Source: Halopenitus persicus
GTDB lineage: Archaea; Halobacteriota; Halobacteria; Halobacteriales; Haloferacaceae
Length of the DNA stretch: 64,000 bases
Direction of reading: 5' to 3'
Assembly (NCBI RefSeq): GCF_900107205.1
Contig: NZ_FNPC01000005.1
Location: 1-64,000 of the forward strand
Shown here one piece after another: positions 32,632 through 40,766 of this stretch (the stretch's first letter is position 1; each line of letters starts with the position of its first letter). The notes under the pieces are model-generated. The model did no database searches. It had not been told where the DNA came from and was given only the letters and a program-made list of their open reading frames with translations. A program made the position numbers and the translations under genes.

Positions 32632-33180
32632 ATGAGTCAGTACAACGTCCTAGACCGTGACGTGGAGATAAACGGTCAGACAATCCTTGCAACGCTTGAG
32701 GGGGTGAGTCGCTTCTCCGAGACCTACAAACAGCAGGTTCGGGATGCACTCGCGGACAACGGCATTGACGATCCAAAACCAGGCGAATGGTACTCCCAGC
32801 AGGCGTGGTTGGACGCATTCGACGTACTCGCTACAGAGTTGGAACCACACCTACTGGACCGGATCGGAGAACAGATTCCCGAGACAGCCGAGTGGCCAAC
32901 GGGACTCTCAACAGTAGAAGACGCGCTCCAGTCGATCAACATCGCGTACCAACGGAATCATCGAGGGGGTGAGATCGGCTACTATCGAGTCACGGAACTC
33001 GACGATAAAGTGGCCACGATCCAGTGTAAAAACCCATATCCCTGCCCATTCGACCGCGGGCTTATCCGTGCCGTTATGCAACGATTCGCGCCGGTCGAGC
33101 GACTCGTATTCATCGAAGAAACGGGTGCAGAATGCCGGCGTGAACACGGGGATTCCTGCGTGTATACCGTGTATTGGTAG
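32632..33180 (+). CDS. HNOB/4VR-like sensor-domain protein
   Basis: 182 residues from ATG 32632. The start VLDRDVEINGQTILATLEGVSRF and the end RLVFIEETGAECRREHGDSCVYTVYW are typical of small-molecule-binding domains related to V4R and heme-NO-binding folds. The C-terminal GAxCRxxxGDxCxY motif with two Cys may bind a ligand or metal. The middle has DGL..EWYSQQAWLDAFDVLATELEPHLLDRIGEQIPE. No output domain is attached. Its ligand is unknown. It starts 48 bp after the XRE gene. Confidence 0.7.
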   Translation: MSQYNVLDRDVEINGQTILATLEGVSRFSETYKQQVRDALADNGIDDPKPGEWYSQQAWLDAFDVLATELEPHLLDRIGEQIPETAEWPTGLSTVEDALQSINIAYQRNHRGGEIGYYRVTELDDKVATIQCKNPYPCPFDRGLIRAVMQRFAPVERLVFIEETGAECRREHGDSCVYTVYW

Positions 33181-33214
33181 CCCTTTCTCCCGTAGGAATA
33201 TCCAATAGGTATCG

Positions 33215-33529
33215 ATGTTCGACACGCTTTCGCTCGTGTTCGGACCCGGACTCGTCGCTGCAGTACTGTGGAGCCCGATCCTACTCAGCAGTCGAACCCG
33301 TTCGTTATTCAACCGATTACCACCAGCGCGATCCACGATTGCAAGCTCTCTCCTCGTCGGTCATCCCGACCGGCGACTTCCGGGCTACGCGATGATGGGA
33401 TTCCCTGAGTTGTCGGGGGCTGATCTCGTTCAGGAGTTCTTCTTGAGTATCTCCGACGAGCAAGTCTTCGAGAGTACAGACCCATCGGCAGCTGCGATCT
33501 CAGCGGTAGTCGGGACTCTGCGTGAGTGA
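33215..33529 (+). CDS. Hypothetical protein
   Basis: 104 residues. A hydrophobic N-terminus (LSLVFGPGLVAAVLWSPILL) is followed by a basic stretch (SSRTRSLFNRLPPARST) and an acidic C-terminal part (GADLVQEFFLSISDEQVFESTDPSAAAISAVVGTL). I recognise no family. It starts 35 bp after the sensor-domain gene and ends 40 bp before the phosphorylase on the same strand. Confidence 0.4.
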   Translation: MFDTLSLVFGPGLVAAVLWSPILLSSRTRSLFNRLPPARSTIASSLLVGHPDRRLPGYAMMGFPELSGADLVQEFFLSISDEQVFESTDPSAAAISAVVGTLRE

Positions 33530-33568
33530 CCACAATATCCTTGGCCGGGTTCCGTGAACACGAGATAA

Positions 33569-34378
33569 ATGACTGATTCGACTGATCCGGACTCGTCTCC
33601 GCTTTTCGAGGCGAAAGAATTCGACGAGTCCTCTGTATTTTCGCCGGAATCACTGCTGGAGAACGCCCGACGCCAGAAGGATCTCCCAGAACGCTCAGTC
33701 CCGGAAATCTGTATCCTCGATCCGGATGGAGATATCGTCCGTCAGTTGTCGGCCACCGGCGAAGCACACACAGATGAAGCGTGGCCCGGGTATCACACTG
33801 ACCTCCATCGGTTCGAACGAAACGGCGAGGAGTTCGGAATTGTCGGGTGTGCTGTCGGGGCACCGTTCGCCGTGCTGCTTGCAGAGCAATTGTTCGCCGC
33901 AGGCTGCCGGTTTCTCATAAGCGTCACCTCCTCGGGACAGATCGTACCCAAGGACGATCCGCCCTACTTCGTTCTCATCGAGCGTGCGCTCCGCGACGAA
34001 GGAACGAGTCACCATTACCATTCGACGAGTCGCTACGCGACTCTCGATGACGAGCTTCGTGCTTCGGTGGAGGAGGAGTGCGAAACCGTGTCTCGACCTG
34101 TATACACGGGAGCAACGTGGACGACGGACGCACCGTTTCGGGAAACGGAGACTGCAATCGATCGTGCCCGATCAGACGAGATTCTTGCTGTCGAAATGGA
34201 GGCAGCAGCACTCTACACGTTCGCCAACGTTCGAGAGCAGCCAGTCGTTTGCTTTGCCCACGTGACCAACCAAATGGGGCAGACAGAGGAGGATTTCGAG
34301 AAAGGGGAAGCAGATGGGAGTCAGGATGCACTGGAGGTAATCGGCGCGTCTGCTACGGCTTGGAGATCTTTGAATTGA
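33569..34378 (+). CDS. Nucleoside phosphorylase (uridine/purine phosphorylase superfamily)
   Basis: 269 residues. GIVGCAVGAPFAVLLAEQLFAAGCRFLISVTSSGQI matches the phosphate/sugar-binding glycine loop. TGATWTTDAPFRETE and the EILAVEMEAAALYTFA motif, with the ribose-binding Met-Glu, are diagnostic of the PNP/UDP family. It cleaves nucleosides with phosphate; the base specificity is not obvious. The N-terminal ~40 residues are longer than in minimal members. It is the last gene before the att-like repeat R1. Confidence 0.85.
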   Translation: MTDSTDPDSSPLFEAKEFDESSVFSPESLLENARRQKDLPERSVPEICILDPDGDIVRQLSATGEAHTDEAWPGYHTDLHRFERNGEEFGIVGCAVGAPFAVLLAEQLFAAGCRFLISVTSSGQIVPKDDPPYFVLIERALRDEGTSHHYHSTSRYATLDDELRASVEEECETVSRPVYTGATWTTDAPFRETETAIDRARSDEILAVEMEAAALYTFANVREQPVVCFAHVTNQMGQTEEDFEKGEADGSQDALEVIGASATAWRSLN

Positions 34379-34430
34379 CGTATCCAGCGATAAGTTCAGG
34401 AACGATGTAATGGTGGGCATAGCATCATTC

Positions 34431-34635
34431 GGTGATTGATTTTTCGATTTCCGACGAGTTTGGCTGTACGCGAATTCCGGTGACATCCACTCGCCCAATC
34501 GCCCATCAAACGAAAGCAAACACAGACCCGTTCGACTGATAATTGCCACGCTGTACGGCGATTATCCCGTTCTAAATGTATGGGCGCTGCAGGCTTCGGT
34601 TCGACTGTCGAACGAATCAACCTTTCAGGCGTGAG
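34431..34635 (+). repeat. att-like repeat copy R1 with both arms
   Basis: Positions 34431-34593 match 39328-39490 with 10 mismatches in 163 bp and no gap. The match includes the last 13 nt (TGGGCGCTGCAGG), equal to the 3' end of the tRNA-Arg. Positions 34607-34635 match, in inverted orientation, 18264-18292 exactly. Thus R1 has a right arm shared with R2 and a left arm shared with R3, joined at a tRNA-3'-end core. This is what a junction between two tandem integrated elements (or an attP) looks like. Confidence 0.8.
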
Positions 34636-34851
34636 GCGGCCGAATTCAGATGTTTGAATTGAGGTCTATTCGATAATTTATTGATGAATATCCACTCATT
34701 AGTGATCACGAAGAGTGAATTCAGCAGGATATCTGTGTTTGTTTCGCACGGAAATATGCGTATCAGCCGCTAAGTAGGGCTGCCAACGAACAACTATTAC
34801 CTTTACTAGGCTGCCGCAAAGGTCCAATCATCTTGCTGCGTAGGGCGCTCA

Positions 34852-35104
34852 TCATTCATCTTCGATGCCAGTGATTTCGAACTGTACCCCTCCAGTCTCC
34901 GCCTCAGTCACGCGAATTTCTCACCCATACGCTTCAACGATCTCCTTTACAATCGCAAGACCAAACCCGGTTCCGGAATCCAACGTCGAAAACCCACTTT
35001 CAAACACTGTTTCCTGTTCATCCTCGGGAATCCCTGGCCCATCATCCGCTACAGAGAAGCCATCTGCTAACGCCCCTACTGTCACGGTCGGATAGAGATC
35101 GACC
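34852..35104 (-). pseudogene. Histidine kinase C-terminal fragment with in-frame stop
   Basis: The minus strand reads [23 protein letters not shown], then [17 protein letters not shown], a TGA stop at 34921-34923 where homologs have Trp (GWEIRV), and EIRVTEAETGGVQFEITGIEDE to the end. These are the G1/G2 boxes of the HATPase domain, lacking the N-terminal half of the protein. Upstream of 35104 the frame loses similarity. It is a clear remnant, closely related to the intact kinases at 28.5 and 36.8 kb. Confidence 0.8.
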
Positions 35105-35547
35105 TATTTTGGAATGTCATCTAAAAAATAATTAGTTCCAGACGGGAAATCGTTTTGAACTGAGTCCACCAGTACTGCCTCTTTCCATACGCCACATAGG
35201 GTTATCAGACACTGGGGAGCATACGAACCGATGTCTGTCTTCCCCCACTTTTCACCCCTATGTGGGATACTTCCGTATACGAAGCACAGTGGATACGCCG
35301 CTTTCCACCGCTTAAACGCTCTCATCCAATTCCGGGAAGGTATACCAGTAGGGAGAGTGTCGATACACCTCACACGATTTGAGGGACTTCCGCAGCCACG
35401 TATTCAGTTCCCCGACTACCCGCACACGATCAATCGGTTCTGGTATCCTGTTCTTGTCCAACGAATGTCGTGAAAAGGACGAGACACCATAACCGTGAAT
35501 CTCTCGCAATCTCTATTCGAAATAGAGGGGGGCGGGTGTCGTATCTA
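35105..35547. other. Gap with decayed sequence
   Basis: The minus strand has a readable stretch (VRVVGELNTWLRKSLKSCEVYRHSPYWYTFPELDESV, about 35315-35430) that then meets stops and frame changes. It may be a remnant of another gene but matches nothing I recognise. No promoter for a rightward gene is evident. Confidence 0.3.
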
Positions 35548-36555
35548 TCAGTCGATTTTTGGGAGTTGGATTGACACGGTACTCCCGGTATCTTCGTGAG
35601 TGGCAATATCGATGTTACCACCAAGCGAGCGAGTACACCACTGGATGATCGACAGCCCCAGCCCGCTGCCATGCTGGAGGGGCGTGGCTCCATTCTCTAG
35701 CGCATCAATCTCCATCTCGGGGATGCCAGGGCCGTTATCAGCGATCCTGATGACAACGTCGTGCCCAGCGATGTCTTGACTGATGGTTATATGGGGATCA
35801 TCAGCGTCGTTGTGTTCGATAGCGTTAGCGATAGCGTGTTCAAGCGCTAGCCGGAACCCCTCGTCAACGCTGATATACGTCTCCTCCTTGATGCTCAACT
35901 CGATGGTTACCTCTGGATACTCATCTTCTACTTTGGCGGCAACCGTCCGGATGATCTTGACGGCATTCGTCCGGTGGCGTTCCGAGGCATCCTTCTCGAC
36001 GAGCCGCTCCAAATCCGCCACTGAATCGCTTAACTCCCCGATTTCTATGGCGGTTTCTTTGATGATCTCAGCTTGGCGTTCGATGTCTTCATCTTCGACT
36101 GCCCTCTGGAGTTGGTCGGCTCGTCCTTGGATAACGTTCATATCGTTACGGAGGTTGTGACGTAGGACTCGGTAGAGCAACTGCAGGCGCCGTCCTCGGG
36201 CTTTGTACGCCGTCAGATCTTGAAACTCCCCGAGCACGTACTGGCCGTCGTTCAGTGAGATGGGGGAGAGAGTTACCTGCACCCATCGAGGTTCCCCATT
36301 GGCACGCTTAATCTGCCACTCGAACGTCTGGTTCTCGCCACCAGCGGCACTGTTGATGTAATCGGAAACCTGCGCCTCGTCGATTTCGGCTCGTGGTGCG
36401 ATCAGGTCAGCCAACGAGCTGCGAAGAAACTGTTCTTGGCTGTAGCCCAGTAACCGTTCGGTCGCCGGATTGCACTCTTTCGGGGTTCCATCCTCTGCAA
36501 ACAGAACCACGATATGTTCAAGCCGCTCGAACGCCGTTGGTAATATATGTGTCAT
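35548..36555 (-). CDS. PAS-domain histidine kinase
   Basis: 335 residues, soluble. A PAS domain (about 8-118; IVVLFAEDGTPKECNPATERLLGYSQEQF through WVQVTLSPISLNDGQYVLGEFQDLT) is followed by the H-box LLYRVLRHNLRNDMNVIQGRA with His133. The ATPase domain shows LEHAIANAIEHN, IADNGPGIPEMEIDALENG and GSGLGLSIIQWCTRSLGG. This is the haloarchaeal cytoplasmic PAS-HisKA-HATPase design. It lies 30 bp beyond the HalOD1 gene on the same strand, so the kinase, HalOD1 and hybrid kinase form one likely transcript. Confidence 0.9.
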   Translation of the reverse strand: MTHILPTAFERLEHIVVLFAEDGTPKECNPATERLLGYSQEQFLRSSLADLIAPRAEIDEAQVSDYINSAAGGENQTFEWQIKRANGEPRWVQVTLSPISLNDGQYVLGEFQDLTAYKARGRRLQLLYRVLRHNLRNDMNVIQGRADQLQRAVEDEDIERQAEIIKETAIEIGELSDSVADLERLVEKDASERHRTNAVKIIRTVAAKVEDEYPEVTIELSIKEETYISVDEGFRLALEHAIANAIEHNDADDPHITISQDIAGHDVVIRIADNGPGIPEMEIDALENGATPLQHGSGLGLSIIQWCTRSLGGNIDIATHEDTGSTVSIQLPKID

Positions 36556-36585
36556 TATTCAATGCACCATTTCTGTAAATATTCG

Positions 36586-36816
36586 TTACTGTTCGTTCCT
36601 ATCTTCGATTATATTGCGAACTGAAACCTCATTATGGGTGATCACGATATGGTAACCTGCGTGCCGGAACTCGACCCGTTCGACTCCGGACTCAACTACT
36701 GCCTGTAACGCATCTACATCAACTGAGTCATACAGCGGTGGTAACTCGTTGATATCACGCTCATCAAAATCATCTATCTTCGACACGATCTTATGAAGTA
36801 GGTTTCCCCCAGTCAT
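36586..36816 (-). CDS. HalOD1 output-domain protein
   Basis: 76 residues. IVSKIDDFDERDINELPPLYDSVDVDALQAVV..GVERVEFRHAGYHIVITHNEVSV is the HalOD1 pattern: the ELPPLYDSVDxDAL signature and the final V-x-F-x-Y-x-G-like strand pair. HalOD1 is a stand-alone or fused output domain of haloarchaeal two-component systems with unknown mechanism. Its start overlaps the stop of the upstream hybrid kinase (positions 36813-36816), so it is translationally coupled to it. Confidence 0.9.
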   Translation of the reverse strand: MTGGNLLHKIVSKIDDFDERDINELPPLYDSVDVDALQAVVESGVERVEFRHAGYHIVITHNEVSVRNIIEDRNEQ

Positions 36817-38192
36817 CCTTCTTCGATTTCGAGATTTGTAATTTCAAACTGCGCCCCGCCACTGTCTCCCTTCGTAACGCGAATGTTCCAGTTGTGAAGA
36901 TCTGCGATTTTTTGGACTATCGATAACCCATATCCTGGGCTCTCCTCGTCAGTCGAAAACCCGGATTCAAACACTCTTTCCCGATGTGACTCCGGTATCC
37001 CACTTCCGTCGTCTTCTACGTAGAACCCATTTTCGAGTGCTCCAACCCTTATTGTCTCCGCATCCCCGTGGTCGATCGCATTCCAGAATAGATTCTCGAA
37101 CACTCGATCTGCCGTATTGCCGTACACTTCGAACGCCAGATCATCCTCCACGATGAGATCTACATCCTCCGAGGTAACAGTCGCCCACGCCTTTTGTGCT
37201 ATCTCTTCGAGAGAGACCTCCACCAATTCAAAGTCATCCCCGCGGGCAAAGTGAAGTAATTCATCAATAAGATCTCTCATGCGATTGTGGGCCTGCGTAA
37301 CCTCTTCGAGATGCTCGAAATCCCCGGTTTCCTGCGCCAACTGGAGTTGCCCTTCAGCCACGTTCAACGGGTTCCGCAGGTCGTGTGAGACGGTGTTGGC
37401 AAAGGATTCCAGAACTTCATTCCGGTACTGTAGTTCCTGCTCCTGTTCTTTCTCGTCAGTGATATCACGTGACTGGATAAAGAGTCCTTCATCGACGGGA
37501 TGGACGTGGACTTCGATCCAGCAATCAGCGGGTTCATAGTACCTCTCAAACTGTGCTTGTTCGTGCGTCTCCATCGCGTCTTGATACGCGGTGTATAATT
37601 CTGTCCCGACCGCTTCGGGGAAGACATCCCAAACCACTTCTCCGATTATCTCATCTGCGGGAACCCCGGATCGCTGTTCCATAACTTCGTTCCAGTACGT
37701 GACAGTCCAGTCATTGTCCACGATGTAAAACCCGTCAGTCTGCTCGTAGAGTGCAAGCAGTCGGTCTTGCGCGATTTTCGCTTTCCGTTCGGAGCGTCGC
37801 CGTCCAACTACTGTGCGAATCCGGTTGGCGAGTAACTCATAACTCTCTGTCCCGTCCTTTTGCAGGTAGGAATCCGCTCCCGCGTTGAGGGCCTCGGATG
37901 CAATTTCTTCGCTTCCTTTCCCGGTGAATAGAATGAACGGGAGGTTCGGATACTCCTCTCGAATGGCTTTCAGAAATTCAAGCCCATTCGTACCCGGCAT
38001 TTCATAATCGCTCACCACGCAATCAATCGACTCGTCTTCGTACCGTTCTAGGCCAGCGTCAGGGCTCGTTACTGTAACGACAGAAATCTGGTTGTCGAGT
38101 TGTTCCAAGAAGTCCTGGACGAGATCGCAGATCATCTCATCGTCGTCCGCGTGGAGGACACGAATTGTGTCGTGATCTGCGGTGCCACTCAT
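36813..38192 (-). CDS. Receiver-PAS-histidine kinase hybrid
   Basis: 459 residues. An N-terminal receiver domain has HADDDE (acid pocket), phospho-acceptor Asp62 in VVSDYEMPGTNG and LFTGKG (Lys). A PAS domain spans ~145-250 (GFYIVDNDWTVTYWNEVMEQRSG). The H-box ESFANTVSHDLRNPLNVAEG has His270. The ATPase part shows NLFWNAIDHGD, EDDGSGIPESHRERV and GYGLSIVQKIADLHNW. It probably receives phosphate from another kinase and relays it; the coupled HalOD1 protein may be the output. All key residues are present. Confidence 0.92.
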   Translation of the reverse strand: MSGTADHDTIRVLHADDDEMICDLVQDFLEQLDNQISVVTVTSPDAGLERYEDESIDCVVSDYEMPGTNGLEFLKAIREEYPNLPFILFTGKGSEEIASEALNAGADSYLQKDGTESYELLANRIRTVVGRRRSERKAKIAQDRLLALYEQTDGFYIVDNDWTVTYWNEVMEQRSGVPADEIIGEVVWDVFPEAVGTELYTAYQDAMETHEQAQFERYYEPADCWIEVHVHPVDEGLFIQSRDITDEKEQEQELQYRNEVLESFANTVSHDLRNPLNVAEGQLQLAQETGDFEHLEEVTQAHNRMRDLIDELLHFARGDDFELVEVSLEEIAQKAWATVTSEDVDLIVEDDLAFEVYGNTADRVFENLFWNAIDHGDAETIRVGALENGFYVEDDGSGIPESHRERVFESGFSTDEESPGYGLSIVQKIADLHNWNIRVTKGDSGGAQFEITNLEIEEG

Positions 38193-38299
38193 ACCTTGGT
38201 TCCTCGCCTATGTGTCTCCTTGCGCCTCCAAAATAATACTTTGGTATGAGATTGGTATGCCCCACCACTTTCAACCCGTTTCTGACCGTATCATCAAAA

Positions 38300-38971
38300 A
38301 TGAGCGATACGGATGGAATTGAGGACGTCGAATCCTATATTTTAAGCTCTAAGTATCGGTTGCGTACGCTCGAACACCTCGCTGGGACTGTCCGCGCTAC
38401 ACCGACGGACATCGCCGACAGTATCGGCGTTTCTCAGTCTCACATCTCCCGAGCGTTGTCGGAACTCCAAGAGAAAGGCGTGGTTGAGTTGCGGGTTCCT
38501 GAAGGGCGGACTGTCGGACGTTATTATGGGCTCACGGAGAAGGGAGAAGATGCGTGGCCCGAAATTAAGCGCCAGATTCGAAGTATCGAATGGACTATTG
38601 AAGAGCCGTCTTCTCCGGCTACACGTTCGGTTGTTGGATTAGCAAAGGACGAGTTCGGTGAGTGGTTGCGGAGTGTGGGGCTGTACGACGGTGATGAGGT
38701 GACTATTTTTTATATTGACCCGGAAGTCCGATCGAGTTATTCCGATGAGGAACTAGAGGAGGCATTACGTACGCTCATTTTCGATCATTCGATGGACGAT
38801 GTCAGTATACCAAGTGACGACTGCTGGTCAGAAGTCCTGAATTTTGCTGATTTCTCGGTTATCAGAGTCCGGATTAATGATGAGTATACAGTGTGGATTG
38901 CGTTCGATAGGGATCAAAATGTGTCCGTACCGGACTTTGCAGAATCCGTCGCGGCTCATTTCGACACGTAA
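38300..38971 (+). CDS. Winged-helix transcriptional regulator (MarR/ArsR-like) with C-terminal sensor region
   Basis: 223 residues from ATG 38300 (MSDTDGIEDV); the frame opens earlier at 38246, but those residues look non-coding. YILSSKYRLRTLEHLAGTVRATPTDIADSIGVSQSHISRALSELQEKGVVELRVPEGRTVGRYYGLTEKGED is a winged helix. The C-terminal ~110 residues are an acidic alpha/beta region without recognised family. It is divergent from the hybrid kinase operon (107 bp apart) and may control it. Confidence 0.82.
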   Translation: MSDTDGIEDVESYILSSKYRLRTLEHLAGTVRATPTDIADSIGVSQSHISRALSELQEKGVVELRVPEGRTVGRYYGLTEKGEDAWPEIKRQIRSIEWTIEEPSSPATRSVVGLAKDEFGEWLRSVGLYDGDEVTIFYIDPEVRSSYSDEELEEALRTLIFDHSMDDVSIPSDDCWSEVLNFADFSVIRVRINDEYTVWIAFDRDQNVSVPDFAESVAAHFDT

Positions 38972-39327
38972 TCTTCAGGGTTTTTCGGGAATGTGACTGG
39001 AGAGTCCCGACAGGATTCACAAGAACAACGAAGATACCTCCCCGGTCATTGATTCTGAACCCAATAGAGGGTATCTGGATCTCCGCGCTGCGCTGCAGGA
39101 CATCGCCACAGAAGCGATGAACGACTTACAGTAACACGAAGGCTGGATTCGAGGTAACGAATCAAGCGAGGTTGTCAAAGACGGGTCTGTTACGATCCTT
39201 TGCCGCGAACAAGATTGCTTCTTGAATACCCAAGTACATTGATTGTACTTAACGAGGCACACTGGGTCATAGCTAGGGTTTCAACAGAATCAGAAACACC
39301 CTACTCGGAAAGGGAATCCCGTCAATT
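38972..39327. other. Gap before the right-hand att repeat
   Basis: About 350 bp with no supported gene. A short plus-strand run (VIDSEPNRGYLDLRAALQDIATEAMNDLQ, about 39042-39134) looks protein-like but has no start or recognised family. An integrase gene would be expected near here for an intact element, and none is present. Confidence 0.3.
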
Positions 39328-39490
39328 GGCGATTGATTTTCCGATTTTCGACGAGTTTGGCTGTACGCGAATCCCGGTGACATCCACTCGCCCAATCGCC
39401 CATCGAACGAAAGCAAACCCAGACCCGCTCGACTGATAATTGCCACGCTGTACGGCGATTACTCCGTTCCAAATGTATGGGCGCTGCAGG
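39328..39490 (+). repeat. att-like repeat copy R2, right arm ending in the tRNA gene
   Basis: 163 bp at 94 percent identity to 34431-34593 (10 substitutions counted by eye, no indel). The last 13 nt are the 3' terminus of the tRNA-Arg gene on the minus strand, including the discriminator base. To the left lies island DNA; to the right the intact tRNA and GC-rich core. Confidence 0.8.
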
Positions 39491-39552
39491 ATTTGAACCC
39501 GCGGCAACTTGGTCCGAAGCCAAGCACTCTGTCCAAACTGAGCTAAGCGCCC
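39478..39552 (-). tRNA. tRNA-Arg(UCG)
   Basis: 75 nt on the minus strand. The acceptor GGGCGCT pairs with AGCGCCC followed by discriminator A. The D stem GCTC/GAGT, anticodon stem CTTGG/CCAAG with loop CTTCGGA (anticodon TCG), and T stem GCGGG/CCTGC with loop TTCAAAT are all complete. There is no intron and no encoded CCA. Its 3' end is the apparent integration target of the neighbouring island. Confidence 0.95.
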
Positions 39553-39630
39553 TCGCTCACCGCTTGTCGATTCCCTCCTTTAAGTCTCGCGATCCGGACC
39601 GCCGGACGGGCCGCCCGATCGAACCGCCAC

Positions 39631-39660
39631 GCTTTTTGACCGCTCGCGGGAGGTGCGGGT
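39631..39660 (+). promoter_or_regulatory. Promoter/RBS region of the UbiA-type gene
   Basis: GCTTTTTGA (39631-39639) is a weak TATA-like run about 25 nt before the ATG. GGGAGGTG (39648-39655) is a good Shine-Dalgarno sequence 5 nt before ATG 39661, one of the few clear ones in this window. Confidence 0.5.
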
Positions 39661-40509
39661 ATGTCGATGCGCCGGCGGGTCCGGGGGGCGATCGAACTCA
39701 CGCGACCGCTGAACGCGATCTCGGCGGGAGTGTTGACGGGGACCGGCGCCTACGTCGCCGGCGGGGCAGTGTTGGGTGCCGACGCGGACGTGGTTCTGGC
39801 GGCGGTCGTGGCGACCGTGCTGGCGACGGGCGCCGGAAACGCGGTGAACGACTATTTCGACCGGGAGATCGACCGCGTGAACCGCCCCGACCGGCCGATC
39901 CCGCGCGGTGCGATCGCTGCGCGGGGGGCGCTGGCGTTCAGCCTGCTTTTGTTCGCGGGAGCCATCGTCGCGGCGCTGGCGCTCCCGCCCGCGGCGATCG
40001 GGTTGGCCGTGTTCAACCTGGTCCTCCTGGTGGCCTACACCGAGCTGTTCAAGGGGCTTCCCGGGGTCGGCAACGTCGTCGTCGGGTTCCTGACCGGCTC
40101 GACGTTCCTCTTCGGCGGCGCCGCGGTCGGCCGCCCCCTCGGTGCGGGCGTCCTGTTCGCGCTCGCGGCCGTGGCGACGGTCACCCGGGAGATCGTCAAG
40201 GACGTCGAGGACGTCGCCGGCGACCGCGAGGAGGGGCTCAACACGCTCCCGATCGCGATCGGGGAACGGCGTGCGCTGTGGATCGGGGTGGTCATCCTGG
40301 TCGCCGCGGTCCTTGCCAGCGCCGGGCCGTACGTGTGGGGCACCTTCGGCTCGGCGTATCTCCTCCTCATCGTTCCCGCGGACGCGCTGATGCTCGCCAG
40401 CGCCGTGCAGGCGTTCCGTGACCCCGGGGCCGCCCAGCGCCGGATAAAGGTCGGGATGCTGCTCGCCGTCGTCGCGTTCATCGCCGGGCGTGCGGTCCCG
40501 GTCGGATGA
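39661..40509 (+). CDS. Geranylgeranylglycerol-phosphate geranylgeranyltransferase (UbiA family)
   Basis: 282 residues with about eight membrane helices. The two Asp-rich prenyl-diphosphate motifs of UbiA enzymes are present: NAVNDYFDREIDRVNRPDRPIPRG and VKDVEDVAGDREEGLNTLPI. Length and N-terminus (IELTRPLNAISAGVLTGTGAYVAGG) fit the archaeal digeranylgeranylglyceryl phosphate synthase, which adds the second isoprenoid chain to the glycerol backbone of membrane lipids. It is divergent from the tRNA-Arg gene. Confidence 0.92.
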   Translation: MSMRRRVRGAIELTRPLNAISAGVLTGTGAYVAGGAVLGADADVVLAAVVATVLATGAGNAVNDYFDREIDRVNRPDRPIPRGAIAARGALAFSLLLFAGAIVAALALPPAAIGLAVFNLVLLVAYTELFKGLPGVGNVVVGFLTGSTFLFGGAAVGRPLGAGVLFALAAVATVTREIVKDVEDVAGDREEGLNTLPIAIGERRALWIGVVILVAAVLASAGPYVWGTFGSAYLLLIVPADALMLASAVQAFRDPGAAQRRIKVGMLLAVVAFIAGRAVPVG

Positions 40510-40766
40510 TCGTGGTCATCGGACGTGCGGTCCCGGTCGAGCGATCACGTCGAGTGGCCGCGGTCGGATGACCTCCGGTCGTGCGCACGGGCCGATGCCT
40601 CGGCCGGACGTCCGGGCGCCGATCCGGCGGATCGCCGCTCGGGCACGATAATCAAAAAGAATAATATCCGCACCGCACATCGTTGTGACACCCGATGATA
40701 CCCGGCAGGACGGCCGGTCGTTCGATCGACCGTCGCTGGTTGGTGCGGGACCGATGAGGACCACAG

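Noticed and set aside
34396-34620. 74-codon minus-strand frame in the R1 repeat and its near-copy at 39290-39523
   Set aside because: Shared because the DNA is repeated. Changes between the copies do not favour synonymous positions strongly, and one copy runs into the tRNA gene, so a conserved protein is unlikely.
35104-35373. 89-codon minus-strand frame next to the broken kinase
   Set aside because: Unusual composition and no start context; neighbouring frames suggest decayed DNA rather than an intact gene.
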